Below, piece by piece: positions 53,639 through 64,000 of a stretch of 64,000 nt of DNA. The translations under genes and the position numbers were made by a program. The notes beneath the pieces were generated by a model. That model ran no database searches and was not told where the DNA came from. It saw only the letters and a list, made by a program, of their open reading frames with translations. Source of the stretch: Ficedula albicollis (taxonomy: Eukaryota > Chordata > Aves > Passeriformes > Muscicapidae). Every line of letters begins with the position of its first letter. Position 1 is the first letter of the stretch. Location of the stretch: contig NC_021675.1 in NCBI RefSeq assembly GCF_000247815.1, forward strand, positions 68,488,051 through 68,552,050, read 5' to 3'.

Positions 53639-53855
53639 ATCACAGAATCAGAAAATAACTCAGTCTGGAGGGGACTTCACAGGTCACCAAGCCCAATCAG
53701 CTGCTCCAAGCAGGGTCAGCTGGGAGCCAAAACAGAGCTCAGAGCTTCAGCCAGGCAGATCTTGAAAAGCTCCACAGATGGAGACTGAACCTGTTCCAAG
53801 GCCTGACTCTGCTCTTGGACGAAAACTGATCATCTGTTAAATGCTCAATCCCTCC
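53639..53855 (-). mobile_element. Older CR1 LINE fragment, minus strand
   Basis: ATCACAGAATCAGAAAATAA, CTGGAGGGGACTTCACAGG, GCTGCTCCAAGCAGGGTCAG, TCTTGAAAAGCTCCACAG, ATGGAGACTG and CCTGTTCCAAGGC follow the order of an old CR1 subfamily (octamer, GGAGGGGACCTC, CCAAGCAGGGTCAGCT, GAGACTCCAC, CCTGTTCCAGTGC). About 215 bp. Confidence 0.85.
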
Positions 53856-54018
53856 ACTACAGGGAAGTTTCCCACATTTCCTTAGACTTCCCTGCTAGGG
53901 GTTCCCTGGAAGTTACAGGTGCTAGTTAGGAACTCAGGAAGAAACCAGCAAATGGAACATGAATCTTTCCCACAGATGAAGAGACTTCACGGGGGCTGTC
54001 CTGCATCCTCTTCTTCCA

Positions 54019-54520
54019 GTTCAGGAGTGAAGTCAAAGCTGCTTTTAGCTACAAAAGCTGCTTTTGTCAGGACAACAAAACAGGTGATGTTTATGGGCAA
54101 CTAAACTCACACGTGTCCTTCAGACAGCCTGGTACAACAATAATGATGAAAATCAGATACTGACTTCCACTCCCCCACCACCCCATAATGCTCTCCAACC
54201 ACAGAAAAGTATCTCTCTGAAAAATCACAGAACACCAGAATTGGGGTTGGAAGGGACCTTAAGGATGACGTTCAGGAGTGAAGTCAAAGCTGCTTTTAGC
54301 TACAAAAGCTGCTTTTGTCAGGACAACAAAACAGGTGATGTTTATGGGCAACTAAACTCACACGTGTCCTTCAGACAGCCTGGTACAACAATAATGATGA
54401 AAATCAGATACTGACTTCCACTCCCCCACCACCCCATAATGCTCTCCAACCACAGAAAAGTATCTCTCTGAAAAATCACAGAACACCAGAATTGGGGTTG
54501 GAAGGGACCTTAATGATGAC
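54019..54520 (+). repeat. Tandem duplication, 251-bp unit x2
   Basis: Copies occupy 54019-54269 and 54270-54520. I see only one base difference, at the very end (AAGGATGAC against AATGATGAC). Each copy ends with the first 45 bp of a minus-strand CR1 (GAATTGGGGTTGGAAGGGAC). Only the second copy continues into the rest of that CR1, so the duplication edge falls inside the element and postdates its insertion. Each copy also holds the near-palindrome ACAAAAGC-T-GCTTTTGT (54051-54067 and 54302-54318). The near identity means either a very recent event or an assembly duplication. Confidence 0.97.
54224..54269 (-). mobile_element. CR1 3' terminus carried by the first duplicated copy
   Basis: AATCACAGAACACCAG and GGTTGGAAGGGACCTTAAGG form the last 45 bp of a CR1 read in reverse, cut off at the duplication junction after GATGAC. 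Confidence 0.9.
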
Positions 54521-54690
54521 CCAGTCCCATCCCTGCCATGGCAGGGACACCTTCCACTGTCCCAGGTTGTCCCAAGCCCCATCCAGCCTGGCCTTGGGCA
54601 CTGCCAGGGATCCAGGGGCAGCCACAGCCTCTCTGGGCACCCTGTGCCAGGGCCTCACCACCCTCCCAGGAAGAATTTCTTCTCTCTCCA
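54475..54690 (-). mobile_element. CR1 LINE 3' fragment, minus strand
   Basis: GGTTGGAAGGGACCTTAATG, CCATCCCTGCCATGGCAGGG, AGGTTGTCCCAAGCCCC, GGCCTTGGGCACTGCCAGGG, ATCCAGGGGCAGCCACAGCC, TGGGCACCCTGTGCCAGGGC and CCAGGAAGAATTTCTTC appear in order. One of the best-preserved CR1 ends in the window, about 215 bp. Confidence 0.96.
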
Positions 54691-57484
54691 GCCTTCCTGT
54701 AGGCCCCCTTTAGGTACTGATTTTTTTTTTTAATTTTTAAAAAGGCCAGGAAGAAATCATGTTTTCCCAACAGACATGACCCACTTTTGCACTTTTATTT
54801 ATTTAACAAAGTAAATATATCAAGATAGGAAGAAATACTACTTCTAGAAGCCAAAGAAAACTGAAGATATTTAGAAGTTACCCAAAACAAAAAAACAAAC
54901 AAAAAAAAAACCAAAAATTGAGACCATCATAAAGCAAAACCAAATCAAGTTTATAATATTTTTCAACTGTTCTTTACCATCCCTCTCAGAGAAATGGGAT
55001 CACAGGTGCCAGACACACTTTAATATCATAAAGTGACAGGTGAAGGTTGCATTTCATATCCCAGTGTCAGGCTCCTTCTGCTCCCTTCCAGCTGAGGCCT
55101 TCAAGCATTATGTTCCAGGTAAATCTTGTCAGTTATGTGTCAGGAAATTTGGAAAGGAGTCAGGGAAATGAAAATGACTCCAGTAAGAGTAATACTGACA
55201 TCAAGATCGAACTGAAAACGGTAAGAATTGTTCTGAATTCTTAATAACTTCTTGGAAAAGGTCATTTAGCCACTCTGGCATTAGGTCCTTCTTCCACAAA
55301 GAAGGAATGAATGAAGTAAAATGGGTAAATTTTAGTACTTTATTTTCCCAAAACTTACTCAATTAGCTAATATACCATTAAAAATATCCTATTCTGCCTC
55401 TCTTTTAATAGATGTTTGCAGTTCACCCAAAGTTGGGAAGAAATGCTGAGAACCTGAAGCAAAGAACTGAGTCCATAACCATCCTTATATCTGGTGGGAA
55501 GTTTAATCCTTTAGTAATCCAGGAGTAAATAAGTGCTCCTTCTCCATTAGGCTATGATGCAACTTTTTCCCTTTGGAGTCACAAAATCTAGTTAATCCTT
55601 TAGTAATCCAGGAGTAAATAAGTGTTCCTTCTCCATTAGGCTATGTTGGAACTTTTTCCCTTTGGAGTCACAAAATCTAGTTACAACAATCCTTAGCAAA
55701 ATGCCATGAATCCAACAAGCCATAATCCATACCTTTGCAAAAGCCTTTGGTATCAGCAAAACCATGGAAGCAAAATTTGCAACTCAAGTGATGATTTGGA
55801 TGTCCAGATTTAAATAATGAACTACTTTCACCTGGTATTCAGAAAAAGGAAAAAGGTCAATAAGGAAGCCAAGAGTCTCTTCTCCCCAAGCTGACCTGGA
55901 AGAACAGGCTGTTGGTCAAGGGTAAACACTGTGTTTAAAGAAAAGCAATGAGGAACCTGAGAAAAGGCAGCAATTTTTATTTAAGAAAGCAATTAAATGA
56001 AACAAGAAATATTTCCAGCTCTTAGATTAGTGATGTTTCAATCACTCAGTGATTGGAATTAACAGGAGGAATTTCCTGTCCAATGTAATTCTTAAACATG
56101 TAGTACTTAAAAGTCTTGAAAAATCCAGATAAACTGTGTCTGTGTCCAGATTTATATTTTCCTAACAGAGGGTTGCTTTGTGTTTTGGACTCTTTTTTAT
56201 GTCTTTCACCAAAAATATGAAGCTACTTAAGAAACTTTTGTATTCTGCACAATATTTAATAATTTCACAATGGAGATTGTACTTATTTTAAGAACATCTT
56301 CCTGCAAATCCAAGAGAAATCAGGTTATCTGGTTGTCAGCTGATATACAAGAAGCATTGCTATAACAAATACCTACTTTTTATTTATAGCTCGTTGTAAT
56401 AGAACATTAGAAAACAGGTTTGTATTCTATTCTTGGTGGACATCACTGCTTTATTACTGAAGATAGATTTAATTTCATTTCCATCAGCTGGGGTTGCACT
56501 TCAGTTATTATGGCTCCAGTGGGTGTAATGAAATGTCACTGCTCTGCAAGAAGAGAGTCAGGAGCAACATTATAAAATCAATACTGTGGTCAGGCTATTT
56601 TGGCATTCCTAAGACTTGTGGCTTGTTTTATAAAACTCGTGTGCTAACTGTGTTAAGGTCTCTTTCCTTACATCCTCTAGTTTTCAATTTTCTAGGATAT
56701 TGAAAAACTTCAACTGCTCAACACAAATTCTCCACATTTGGCTCTATCCAGTGCTAGCTCCTTACAGAAAGTCTGATAGCTATTGCCTTTTATAACAGGT
56801 AAAGCCAAAGATGCAGAAAACAGCAAGTTTAACTCAATTCAAGCTCTCTGCTACATATTGCTGAAAGCTCCCGTCCCTTTCATCAGATTCTTCTTTGGGT
56901 TCAATACTGCCAGTCAACCAGGGACTCAAGCAGTGCTTGAATGGTCCTGAAAATGATCCAGCCTGTGCAAGGCTCCCTGTGAAATCAAGCCATAATGTCT
57001 CCTTCAGCAAGCTCCCCAGCTGAAAGCTGGAAATTTGGGATAGTTGAGCTCTGCTGATGATCAAGTCAGGGACACAGTCACATCTTGGAAGGGAGGATGC
57101 ATGGCTCAAACATTGCAGCTGGGCAATGAAAAAGTTCCCATTTACCCACAGACAGTGGAAATGTTTTACTTCTTATTGTCCAAATTGTGCAAACTGGCAG
57201 GTTCTTCCATGCCAAGGCAAAAATTACTCAGGATATGCCTCAAAAAATATCAGCCTTAAAGTGAGTAAATATGATGTACATCATTTGAAGTTACATACTC
57301 ATTATCCAATGAGCTCATGAATACCCTTTTAAGTAGATGTACTTGCCACCTTTATTAATACAGATGTTAGAGCAATGTATCTCACTGAAAAGCTGGGCAG
57401 AAACTGGTCACTCTCTTCCAGATCTACCAGCTGACAAAGAAAACACCCATGGTAAACCAATCTCAGGCTAGAAGAAAAACTGTA
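54691..57484. other. Non-coding stretch with one duplication
   Basis: No gene is recognised; the 89-bp duplication near 55.5 kb is listed. A-rich runs with C interruptions occur at about 54885-54915. Confidence 0.6.
55503..55680 (+). repeat. Tandem duplication, 89-bp unit x2
   Basis: Copies begin TTAATCCTTTAGTAATCC at 55503 and 55592 and end with CACAAAATCTAG. They differ at three sites (GTGCTCC/GTGTTCC and TATGATGCAAC/TATGTTGGAAC). Confidence 0.96.
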
Positions 57485-57870
57485 GAGCCTGGAGAAGAGA
57501 ACGCTCCAGGGAGAACCATCCAGCACCTTCCAGTGTCTAAAGGGACTCCAAAAGAGCTGGAGAGGGACTTGGGACATGGGCCTGGAATGACAGGACAAGA
57601 GGGAATGGCTTCAAAATGAAAACCTGCAGGTTTAGATTAGATATTAGGAAGAAATTCTTGCCTGCAAGCATGGTGAGGCTCTGGCACAGGGTGCCCAGAG
57701 AAGCTGTGGCTGGCCCAACCCCGGAAATGTCCAAGGCCAGGTTGGATGGGGCTGGAGCAAACTGGGCTGGTGGAAGATGTCCCTGCCCATGGCAGGGGGT
57801 GGAATGAGACGGTTTTAAGGTCCTTCCATCCCAAACCATTTGGATGCAATGGTCCATGAGTCTGTGACTC
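57485..57870 (+). mobile_element. CR1 LINE 3' fragment, longest continuous copy
   Basis: About 385 bp in plus orientation: GAGCCTGGAGAAGAGAACG, CCAGCACCTTCCAGTGTCT, GACAGGACAAGAGGGAATGG, TTAGATTAGATATTAGGAAG, AAATTCTTGCCTGC, GGCACAGGGTGCCCAGAG, AAGCTGTGGCTGGCCC, CAAGGCCAGGTTGGATGGGG, GTCCCTGCCCATGGCAGGGG and AAGGTCCTTCCATCCC. It is a useful internal reference for the layout of the broken copies at 23.4 and 40.7 kb. It has no reverse-transcriptase frame; only the 3' end was inserted. Confidence 0.96.
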
Positions 57871-58493
57871 TGGAGAGAAGAGAGGGAACTGCAGGGCCAT
57901 GGCACCACTCATTACTGGAATGCACACACAGACAAATGCAACCCAAAGAGCTCCTGCCAGCAGAGCTCAACCAGTCCCAGGTTGTAACTCTCACTGCTTC
58001 TCTCTAAAGCACAGCTATCAATATTAACATCGTGTCTGCTACATTTTAGTAATGTCATGGAAAAAAAGATTAGTGTGTCTCACTGTCAATCTGGGAGAAA
58101 AGGAAGAGGCCATGTTTTGACACAATAGACGTGAACAGCAGAGAAATCTCTTAATTGCTGTGCTTTCTTCCTCCTTGTTTTCTTAGATTCACCCTGTAAT
58201 GAACATACAATTTTAATCAAAGCCCATTAAACAAGTATTCCTCATTTTCTCTCATCAACAAAATAAAAAATTACACCAGACAGTGAGAAGTTACTGCAAC
58301 GACTGGAAGGCTGAGGATCTTCTAAATCTCTTTCAGTATGTTTTGAAAAGATACTTCTTCTTTAAGCACGGTCAGTGAGGCTGTAAAGCTGCACCTCACA
58401 CCATCACTCTGCTGTGCCTCAGATCTGGGCACACAGCTCAGTACCCAGACACCTGTACTATCAGCTAAATGTTAATGTATTCTGTCAAAACCA
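57871..58493. other. Non-coding stretch
   Basis: Nothing recognisable. Confidence 0.6.
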
Positions 58494-58639
58494 GATTACC
58501 TTCCCCACTCAATTATTCAATGTCATTATCCAGCTCGGCCATCTGCAATCCTAATGCCTTGTGTTCGATTACCTTCCCCACTAAATTATTCAATGTCATT
58601 ATCCAACTCGGCCATCTGCAATCCTAATGCCTTGTGTTC
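58494..58639 (+). repeat. Tandem duplication, 73-bp unit x2
   Basis: Copies begin GATTACCTTCCCCACT at 58494 and 58567 and end with GCCTTGTGTTC. Two substitutions separate them (ACTCAAT/ACTAAAT, CCAGCTC/CCAACTC). Confidence 0.96.
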
Positions 58640-59115
58640 CAAAACTCGGAGCGCCTGCTGTATTATTTTTGTTTTACATTCCTACATAAATCCGTTCAAT
58701 TCAATATGTTACAGCGAATCCACAAAATCAAATGCAATCTGCTGGGCTGTAAAACACCAGTTACTGAAAATCGAAGGGTTTATTATAGTAACAATTCAAG
58801 GAGTCACTGAGCAGTTTGGGTGGGCTGAAGGTCGAAGCACATGCTAAGGAATGAGTTAGATAAGCCATGCTGCACAACAAGGGATGTGCCTGCTATACAT
58901 AGCATGGCCTTGAACCCATTCGTGTATTTCATACCTAAGAAAAATCCAAACAGTTGGTCTGATTGGATTTTAAGTGATGCAGATTTGGAAATCAAATAGG
59001 CAGACTCCCTTTAGACTTGGTCTATTTAAACCATAATTGTAAAGAACTGCAAATTACATTTACGACGCCGTGGAATTCTCAAGGGATTCGGTAAGAATTT
59101 TACCGTAGGAAAAGT
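58640..59115. promoter_or_regulatory. Possible conserved non-coding element retaining CpGs
   Basis: Non-repetitive sequence with an unusual number of CpGs for this window: CTCGGAGCGCC, TCCGTTC, AGCGAATCC, ATCGAAGG, GTCGAAGC, TTCGTG, TTACGACGCCGTGG, ATTCGG and TACCGT. CpG retention over about 470 bp of otherwise AT-rich DNA suggests constraint or lack of germline methylation. No coding frame of note crosses it. It lies directly after the 73-bp duplication. The evidence is compositional only. Confidence 0.3.
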
Positions 59116-60349
59116 ATTCATCATTTTAAATTTGTTACTAACAAATCAAAATGTACACAGCATGTGACACACTCTCATTTTGTTATTGCCATTTTGCTTA
59201 CATGGCAGTACAAGTGTAACCACTCTTCAGTGAATGGAATGCTCTTTAGCTTTCATAGCCATTTAATTATATGCTTTGACAAAACCCAGTTATATTATTG
59301 TCATTCTGTTAGTCTGGCAACACTAAGTAAAGAGATAAAGTACCACTTACATTTCCCAGACTACAGATTAAGGTGTGATTTGGAGACCAGATTCCCATTC
59401 TCAATTATAAAGCAGAAGCTTCATTGTCACAAATAAATTTTAAAAAGCAATGATGGACTTGAACAACTTTCTTCCTGTCACTTAATACTTAGGGAGAGAC
59501 TTCATTTGCCTTTGATTAAGAGAGACAGAAGCTGAAAATGACATACACATCCTCTATCCAATACACTGCTAAATGGGAACACATAGAAATCAGGACAAAA
59601 GAGAAAAAAAACCTTCTTTTTCCCTGTTATTACTATCTCCACCAGAAAATGACCCATGTCCTAATTCTCAAGGCAGGAGATTTATGAGCATGGCCAAATC
59701 ACAACAGCATTAACATTTCTGTGCACTTTCACATCAAAAATTCATTTACTCTGCCCACGATCTGACACTGTTCTTATTCCTCCTCTCTGGAGGGAGTGTA
59801 TTTTGGCACTGATTCTAACCAAGGAAAACCCTTTCACTGAAGTAAAGCTTTACTGCACATTTTATAATATTTTGTGACAAATAAAAGTGCATTGGCAGCA
59901 TCTTCATTACTACCACACAGTGCAGCCACCCTGAAGTTGGGGTTTTTGTTATCAGGTTTGTTTAAAAAGCACACAGTGAGAAAGTACAGGATTCCAAATC
60001 CTTGCTCCAGATCCTCACAGCTAGTTTGAGGCAGATTTTCCTCAATAGGAATTCCCACTGCTTTGGAAGCTACTGGTGGTAGAGAGAAACAGGTATAGCA
60101 GGAAAATTGTAGCAGGTGGAAATAAAATTATCATATCTCAATGTATTAGTCTTGATACACTTAAAATGATGCAACATTTGTTTCAGTATTTGAGAAGTAA
60201 ATGCAGATAAAGTGCATCATGTCTACAAAACGTGGTTCAAAAAGCAGTTCCCAAAGTATAGAAGTTTGCACAACCCTCCTTTAACTGACTGCATTTCTCC
60301 CCTTCCCAACTCATCCTGGACTAAGCATCTTGCAAAACTTGGGAGAGGG
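59116..60349. other. Non-coding stretch
   Basis: No gene or repeat is recognised. Confidence 0.6.
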
Positions 60350-60569
<220 letters not shown>

Positions 60570-61485
60570 GAGTTAAAAATAAAAGGACGACTGGGTCAAA
60601 ATGATGCAAAAATAGCTATTCCAGAGGCCTGTGTAAATCTCTTAAAATCTTAATGCTCTACAGGCTGTTTAAGTAAGGATCTGGATTATTCACTTTTAAA
60701 CAGTAAATATCACCTTTGGTTCAGGAACTCCCTGAACCATAAATTGCTGGAGGCTAAGATAATAAATTTTGCAAAGAGGAATCACAATCACAGCATGTTT
60801 GCCAGGTTCTTATATTCTTCTTGAGTCATCCCCTGTGACTATTATCAGAGATAAGATACTAGGCCAGATAAATCTTTATTCTGAGCCCTTTTATGTTCTT
60901 ATTCCCCCAAATATAACCACCTTCTTTGAAGATAAGAGCAATTCTCAGCACTAAGAATCTATACACAATTATTTAATACCACTGAGACAAACTCCCAGAA
61001 GATTTGAGCAAATCATCCTATGAAGTTATTTTATTCACAGTAAGAGACAATCTGCTACATCCAAATCTCTCTGAAATGTGGGATTCCTGAAAGGACTGTG
61101 GCTATTCATTGGCACAATGTGTTTGAAACACACTTTCAAAACTATCTTGATGCTGTTGCCCTTCAACAGCCACCCTCCTTTAATTGTCTTCTCCCTGGGG
61201 TTGTTGTCTGCATAGATTTTTGTCACTTCCAAGCTTCCCTTATGTATGATCTAGTCATGGTAAGAGCATCCCAAGAAAATAAACCAGGGCACTTAAAATT
61301 CAGTATATTTTGAGGGTAGAAATCTTGGGGGTATTCATGAGGACCAGGTTCCTCACTTACATGTCTTAGTGCCATGAATCCAGCCTCAATGAGCAACCAC
61401 TCCTCACCCTAAACACCTGAAGCATCCTAAAGTCATGAAGACAAGCAAAAATTCTATAGAAAAAATATATTAGAAAGCAAATAAT
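60570..61485. other. Non-coding stretch
   Basis: Nothing recognisable. Confidence 0.6.
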
Positions 61486-61606
61486 AGAAACACAAAGGGA
61501 TTTGGGTTGGAAAGGACCTTAAAGCCCATCCAATTCCACCCCCTAACAATATTCCAGGTTGCTTCAAGCCCTGGCCAACCTGGCCTTGGACACTTCCAGA
61601 AATGGA
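61486..61606 (-). mobile_element. CR1 LINE 3' fragment, minus strand, core deleted
   Basis: GGGTTGGAAAGGACCTTAAA, GCCCATCCAATTCCACCCCC, ATTCCAGGTTGCTTCAAGCC and CCAACCTGGCCTTGGACAC match CR1 in reverse. The CTGCCATGGGCAGGGACACC core, present in most other copies here, has been lost between CCACCCCC and ATTCCAGG. Confidence 0.9.
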
Positions 61607-64000
61607 GTATATCATTTCTGCACTATCACCTGTGCAAAATCATTGTACTTTTGCATTCCCTGAGTATTTTTATATATGCTCAGAGATGAGGCAATGAGTT
61701 TAATTATCTACTGAAACAAAACTCAATAGGCAAAGATTGTCACAGTAACTCCCTACCCGCAAGATTTTCTAGGGACAGTAATATATAACAGATACACTAT
61801 AAAACAGAAAAAACATTGGAAATTGATATGAAACCCTAAGAAGTTGAGTCACCTCAGCCATTTATCCTCTAAGAAAAAAACTGTGTGTACAGAGTTCTAG
61901 AAGAAGCTGTCCCTCTAGCTCCTGTCTGTAAGACACAAAGAAAAAGACCAGAAAAGCAAAACTATTTACCTAAAAATCTAAATCACCCTAATGCAGTTAG
62001 ACTACCGTGGGCTTGGCCATCTGGCTTAGAGGCTCATTAGTAAAGAAATTACCCCTTCACATAAAACACAGTTGGGTCATTCCAAGTTAATGAGCCTTCA
62101 AGTTTTATTGTTTTGTACACACAAATGGATGGAAATCTGCTTGGGAAGTCTGGCCTTACACACTCCAAATCAGGCACACCTTTAATTGATTCACTCATTT
62201 ATTTATTTAGTTACAGTGAAAGGACAGAAATGAAAATAGAATTCTTTTTTTAAAGCCTTTGTATTTCTGCTTCAACGTGTATTTCAGTTGTTAAATCCTG
62301 GTATTAAATTGTTTGGGGCTTTTTTGGTTGGTATTTTTTTTACTTAAGTCTGATTTCAGAATTTTAATTAGAATTCACCCTGACAAAATATTAATAATTG
62401 AGCATTTGGAAGGATCATGTTACAGTTCTCCAGGTAGAACACACCAGGAAGAACCAGACCCCATAAAATCCCAAACCCAACTCTCACAACATATACAATG
62501 AAGTTTTAAATCTTGTGAGTTAACCTTACTGCCTTTCCTGGGGATACTGAGATACTGAAATCAGGCACCATATATTCTGAATACAAGGTGAACTGAATCC
62601 CTTTGAAATACATGTAAGGATAAACGACATTCCCTGGCATCCATGGGATTTGGGTCCATATCCTCATCCTATAGGCAGAAATCAAAAATACAGCACGAAG
62701 CACAAGGTTTCATGCTCACCTACCCAGACAGAACAATAAGACATAATTTTCTATCAAATGACTGGATTTATGACAGACATCAACAACAAAAAATTCCTCT
62801 TCTCACTTCCTATTTTTTTTCTATTTTTCTTTTTAATTTATTTAGAAATTTTATAAAAAAAATTATAAATTTATAAAAACTTTATAAAAATTAAAGGTTG
62901 ATGTTTACTCATATAGACTAATATGCTGTGCTAGGCATGACACTGACCCCTGTTCTATCTTGGATAACAAATTATTCACATTAAAGTTTGCCTTGCAAGG
63001 CCTTTAGTTATAAGACCTACTGTTCATCTTCAAACAATATAAAAAGTGTCTAAAAATAATATAATGGAATAACCAATGAGTTCAAGAATTTTCTAACTGT
63101 TAAAAAAAAATCTAATAATCTGAGTGTATCCATGTGGAGTACAAAAAGAAGTTACAAGAAAAAAGGTCATTCATCCAGTAAAAATAAAGAATTCTACAGA
63201 AAAATCATGGTAAGGTACTTCACAGAGAAAATAAATACACAAGCAAATGCTTTGGTCATTTGATGTCACAGCAGTTTAGTTTCTGCTCTGTCAGAAACAA
63301 ACCACCCACCATTCGATGTCACAGCAGTTTCTGCTCTGCTCTGTCAGAAACAAACCACCCACCATTCAGTCATCTTGTGAAATTCCCTGGGTGAGTGGTC
63401 CCACAGCTTGGGAAAACTCAGCTTTGGGCTTTTTATCTCCTTCCCCTCCTAAATGCTATAATAAAATCCAAGTAATGTGATTTTCTGCAGCTTCCTGGGC
63501 CAAGGGGCTCCAGGTGTGGGGGTTATGTCATTCTGTGATTACCTCTCTTTCCAGCAAGAGCTCACCCAGGGTTTAGTGCAAGAGCTTAAGAGCACCAAAG
63601 GCTTCATGACATTAGTCTCTGGTTAATTCTACCTTATCTACTTGCTCAGCTTAGTCTTAAACCTAATTAAAATGTAATGCATCTGATCCCAGGATCCAAG
63701 GGCATTCCTGGCAATGCATTTGACAGCCTCATAAAAACCACACTATTATACACCATGTACTTTAGAGTACATCACACAGAGCTCAGCCACTGGCCACTCA
63801 GAGCTACACAACTGTATTTTAGGGATCTCAGTAATCAGAAATACAAAATCTTCATTGCAACTTTAATGCATAATTACAGTTATGATGCATCTGTCTGTGT
63901 TGCATTCTCTCTGTGTTGTTCTTTTTAAATAAATGAAAAAACTGGATAAGGCAGCAAAGATCTGACAAAGATATAAAAATCCTATATAATACAGGTATTG
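61607..64000. other. Non-coding stretch
   Basis: No gene is recognised. It contains an AT-rich stretch with recurring TTATAAA words (about 62810-62895) and the small duplication at 63.26 kb. Confidence 0.6.
63257..63362 (+). repeat. Tandem duplication, 53-bp unit x2
   Basis: Copies begin CATTTGATGTCACAGCAG at 63257 and CATTCGATGTCACAGCAG at 63310. They share CTCTGTCAGAAACAAACC and differ at about five sites, four of them clustered where AGTTTC in copy 1 corresponds to CTGCTC in copy 2. This is the most diverged dimer in the window. Confidence 0.93.

Overview
The window looks like a vertebrate nuclear genome, most likely a songbird (passerine). It is AT-rich, and it is littered with short 5'-truncated CR1 retroposon ends of the type found in passerines: a CCCTGCCATGGCAGGG core, a GGATCCAGGGGCAGCCAC segment, and TTCTGTGAT/ATTCCATG-like termini. 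I recognise no protein-coding gene, exon, rRNA, tRNA or CRISPR array. Long open frames are either translations of homopolymers and the tetranucleotide repeat or match no family I know. The segment reads as an intergenic desert or the inside of a very large intron.

Layout: 0-17 kb is AT-rich non-coding DNA with small CR1 tails near 4.6, 7.1 and 15.1 kb and minor microsatellites. From 17.8 to 23.9 kb there are two giant A/C/A homopolymer blocks, a CR1 with an internal 41-bp duplication, a triplicated 79-bp unit, and two abutting tandem dimers at 20.1-20.5 kb. From 24 to 40 kb there are several CR1 fragments, a CpG-containing stretch at 32.6-32.9 kb with a full match to the CTCF core consensus, and a duplicated perfect hairpin at 34.3 kb. 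At 40.65-41.15 kb a CR1 copy has its middle replaced by 226 consecutive C. From 46 to 48 kb there are a possible LTR, a CR1 tail, an uninterrupted 551-bp (TATC)n array and another A/C/A block. From 53.6 to 58.7 kb there are CR1 copies, a near-identical 251-bp duplication whose edge lies in a CR1, and two smaller duplications. At 60.35 kb lies an A/G/A block.

The two strongest patterns not explained by ordinary annotation are (i) five homopolymer C/G cores of 77-278 bp, four of them embedded in poly-A runs, which are either assembly/sequencing artefacts or extreme G-tract expansions, and (ii) eleven or more local tandem duplications of about 50-250 bp. Most of those have diverged copies, so they are not simple assembly duplicates. 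Several homeodomain-motif-rich or CpG-retaining stretches could be conserved regulatory elements, but only a comparative alignment can decide. I found no convincing new multi-gene system.
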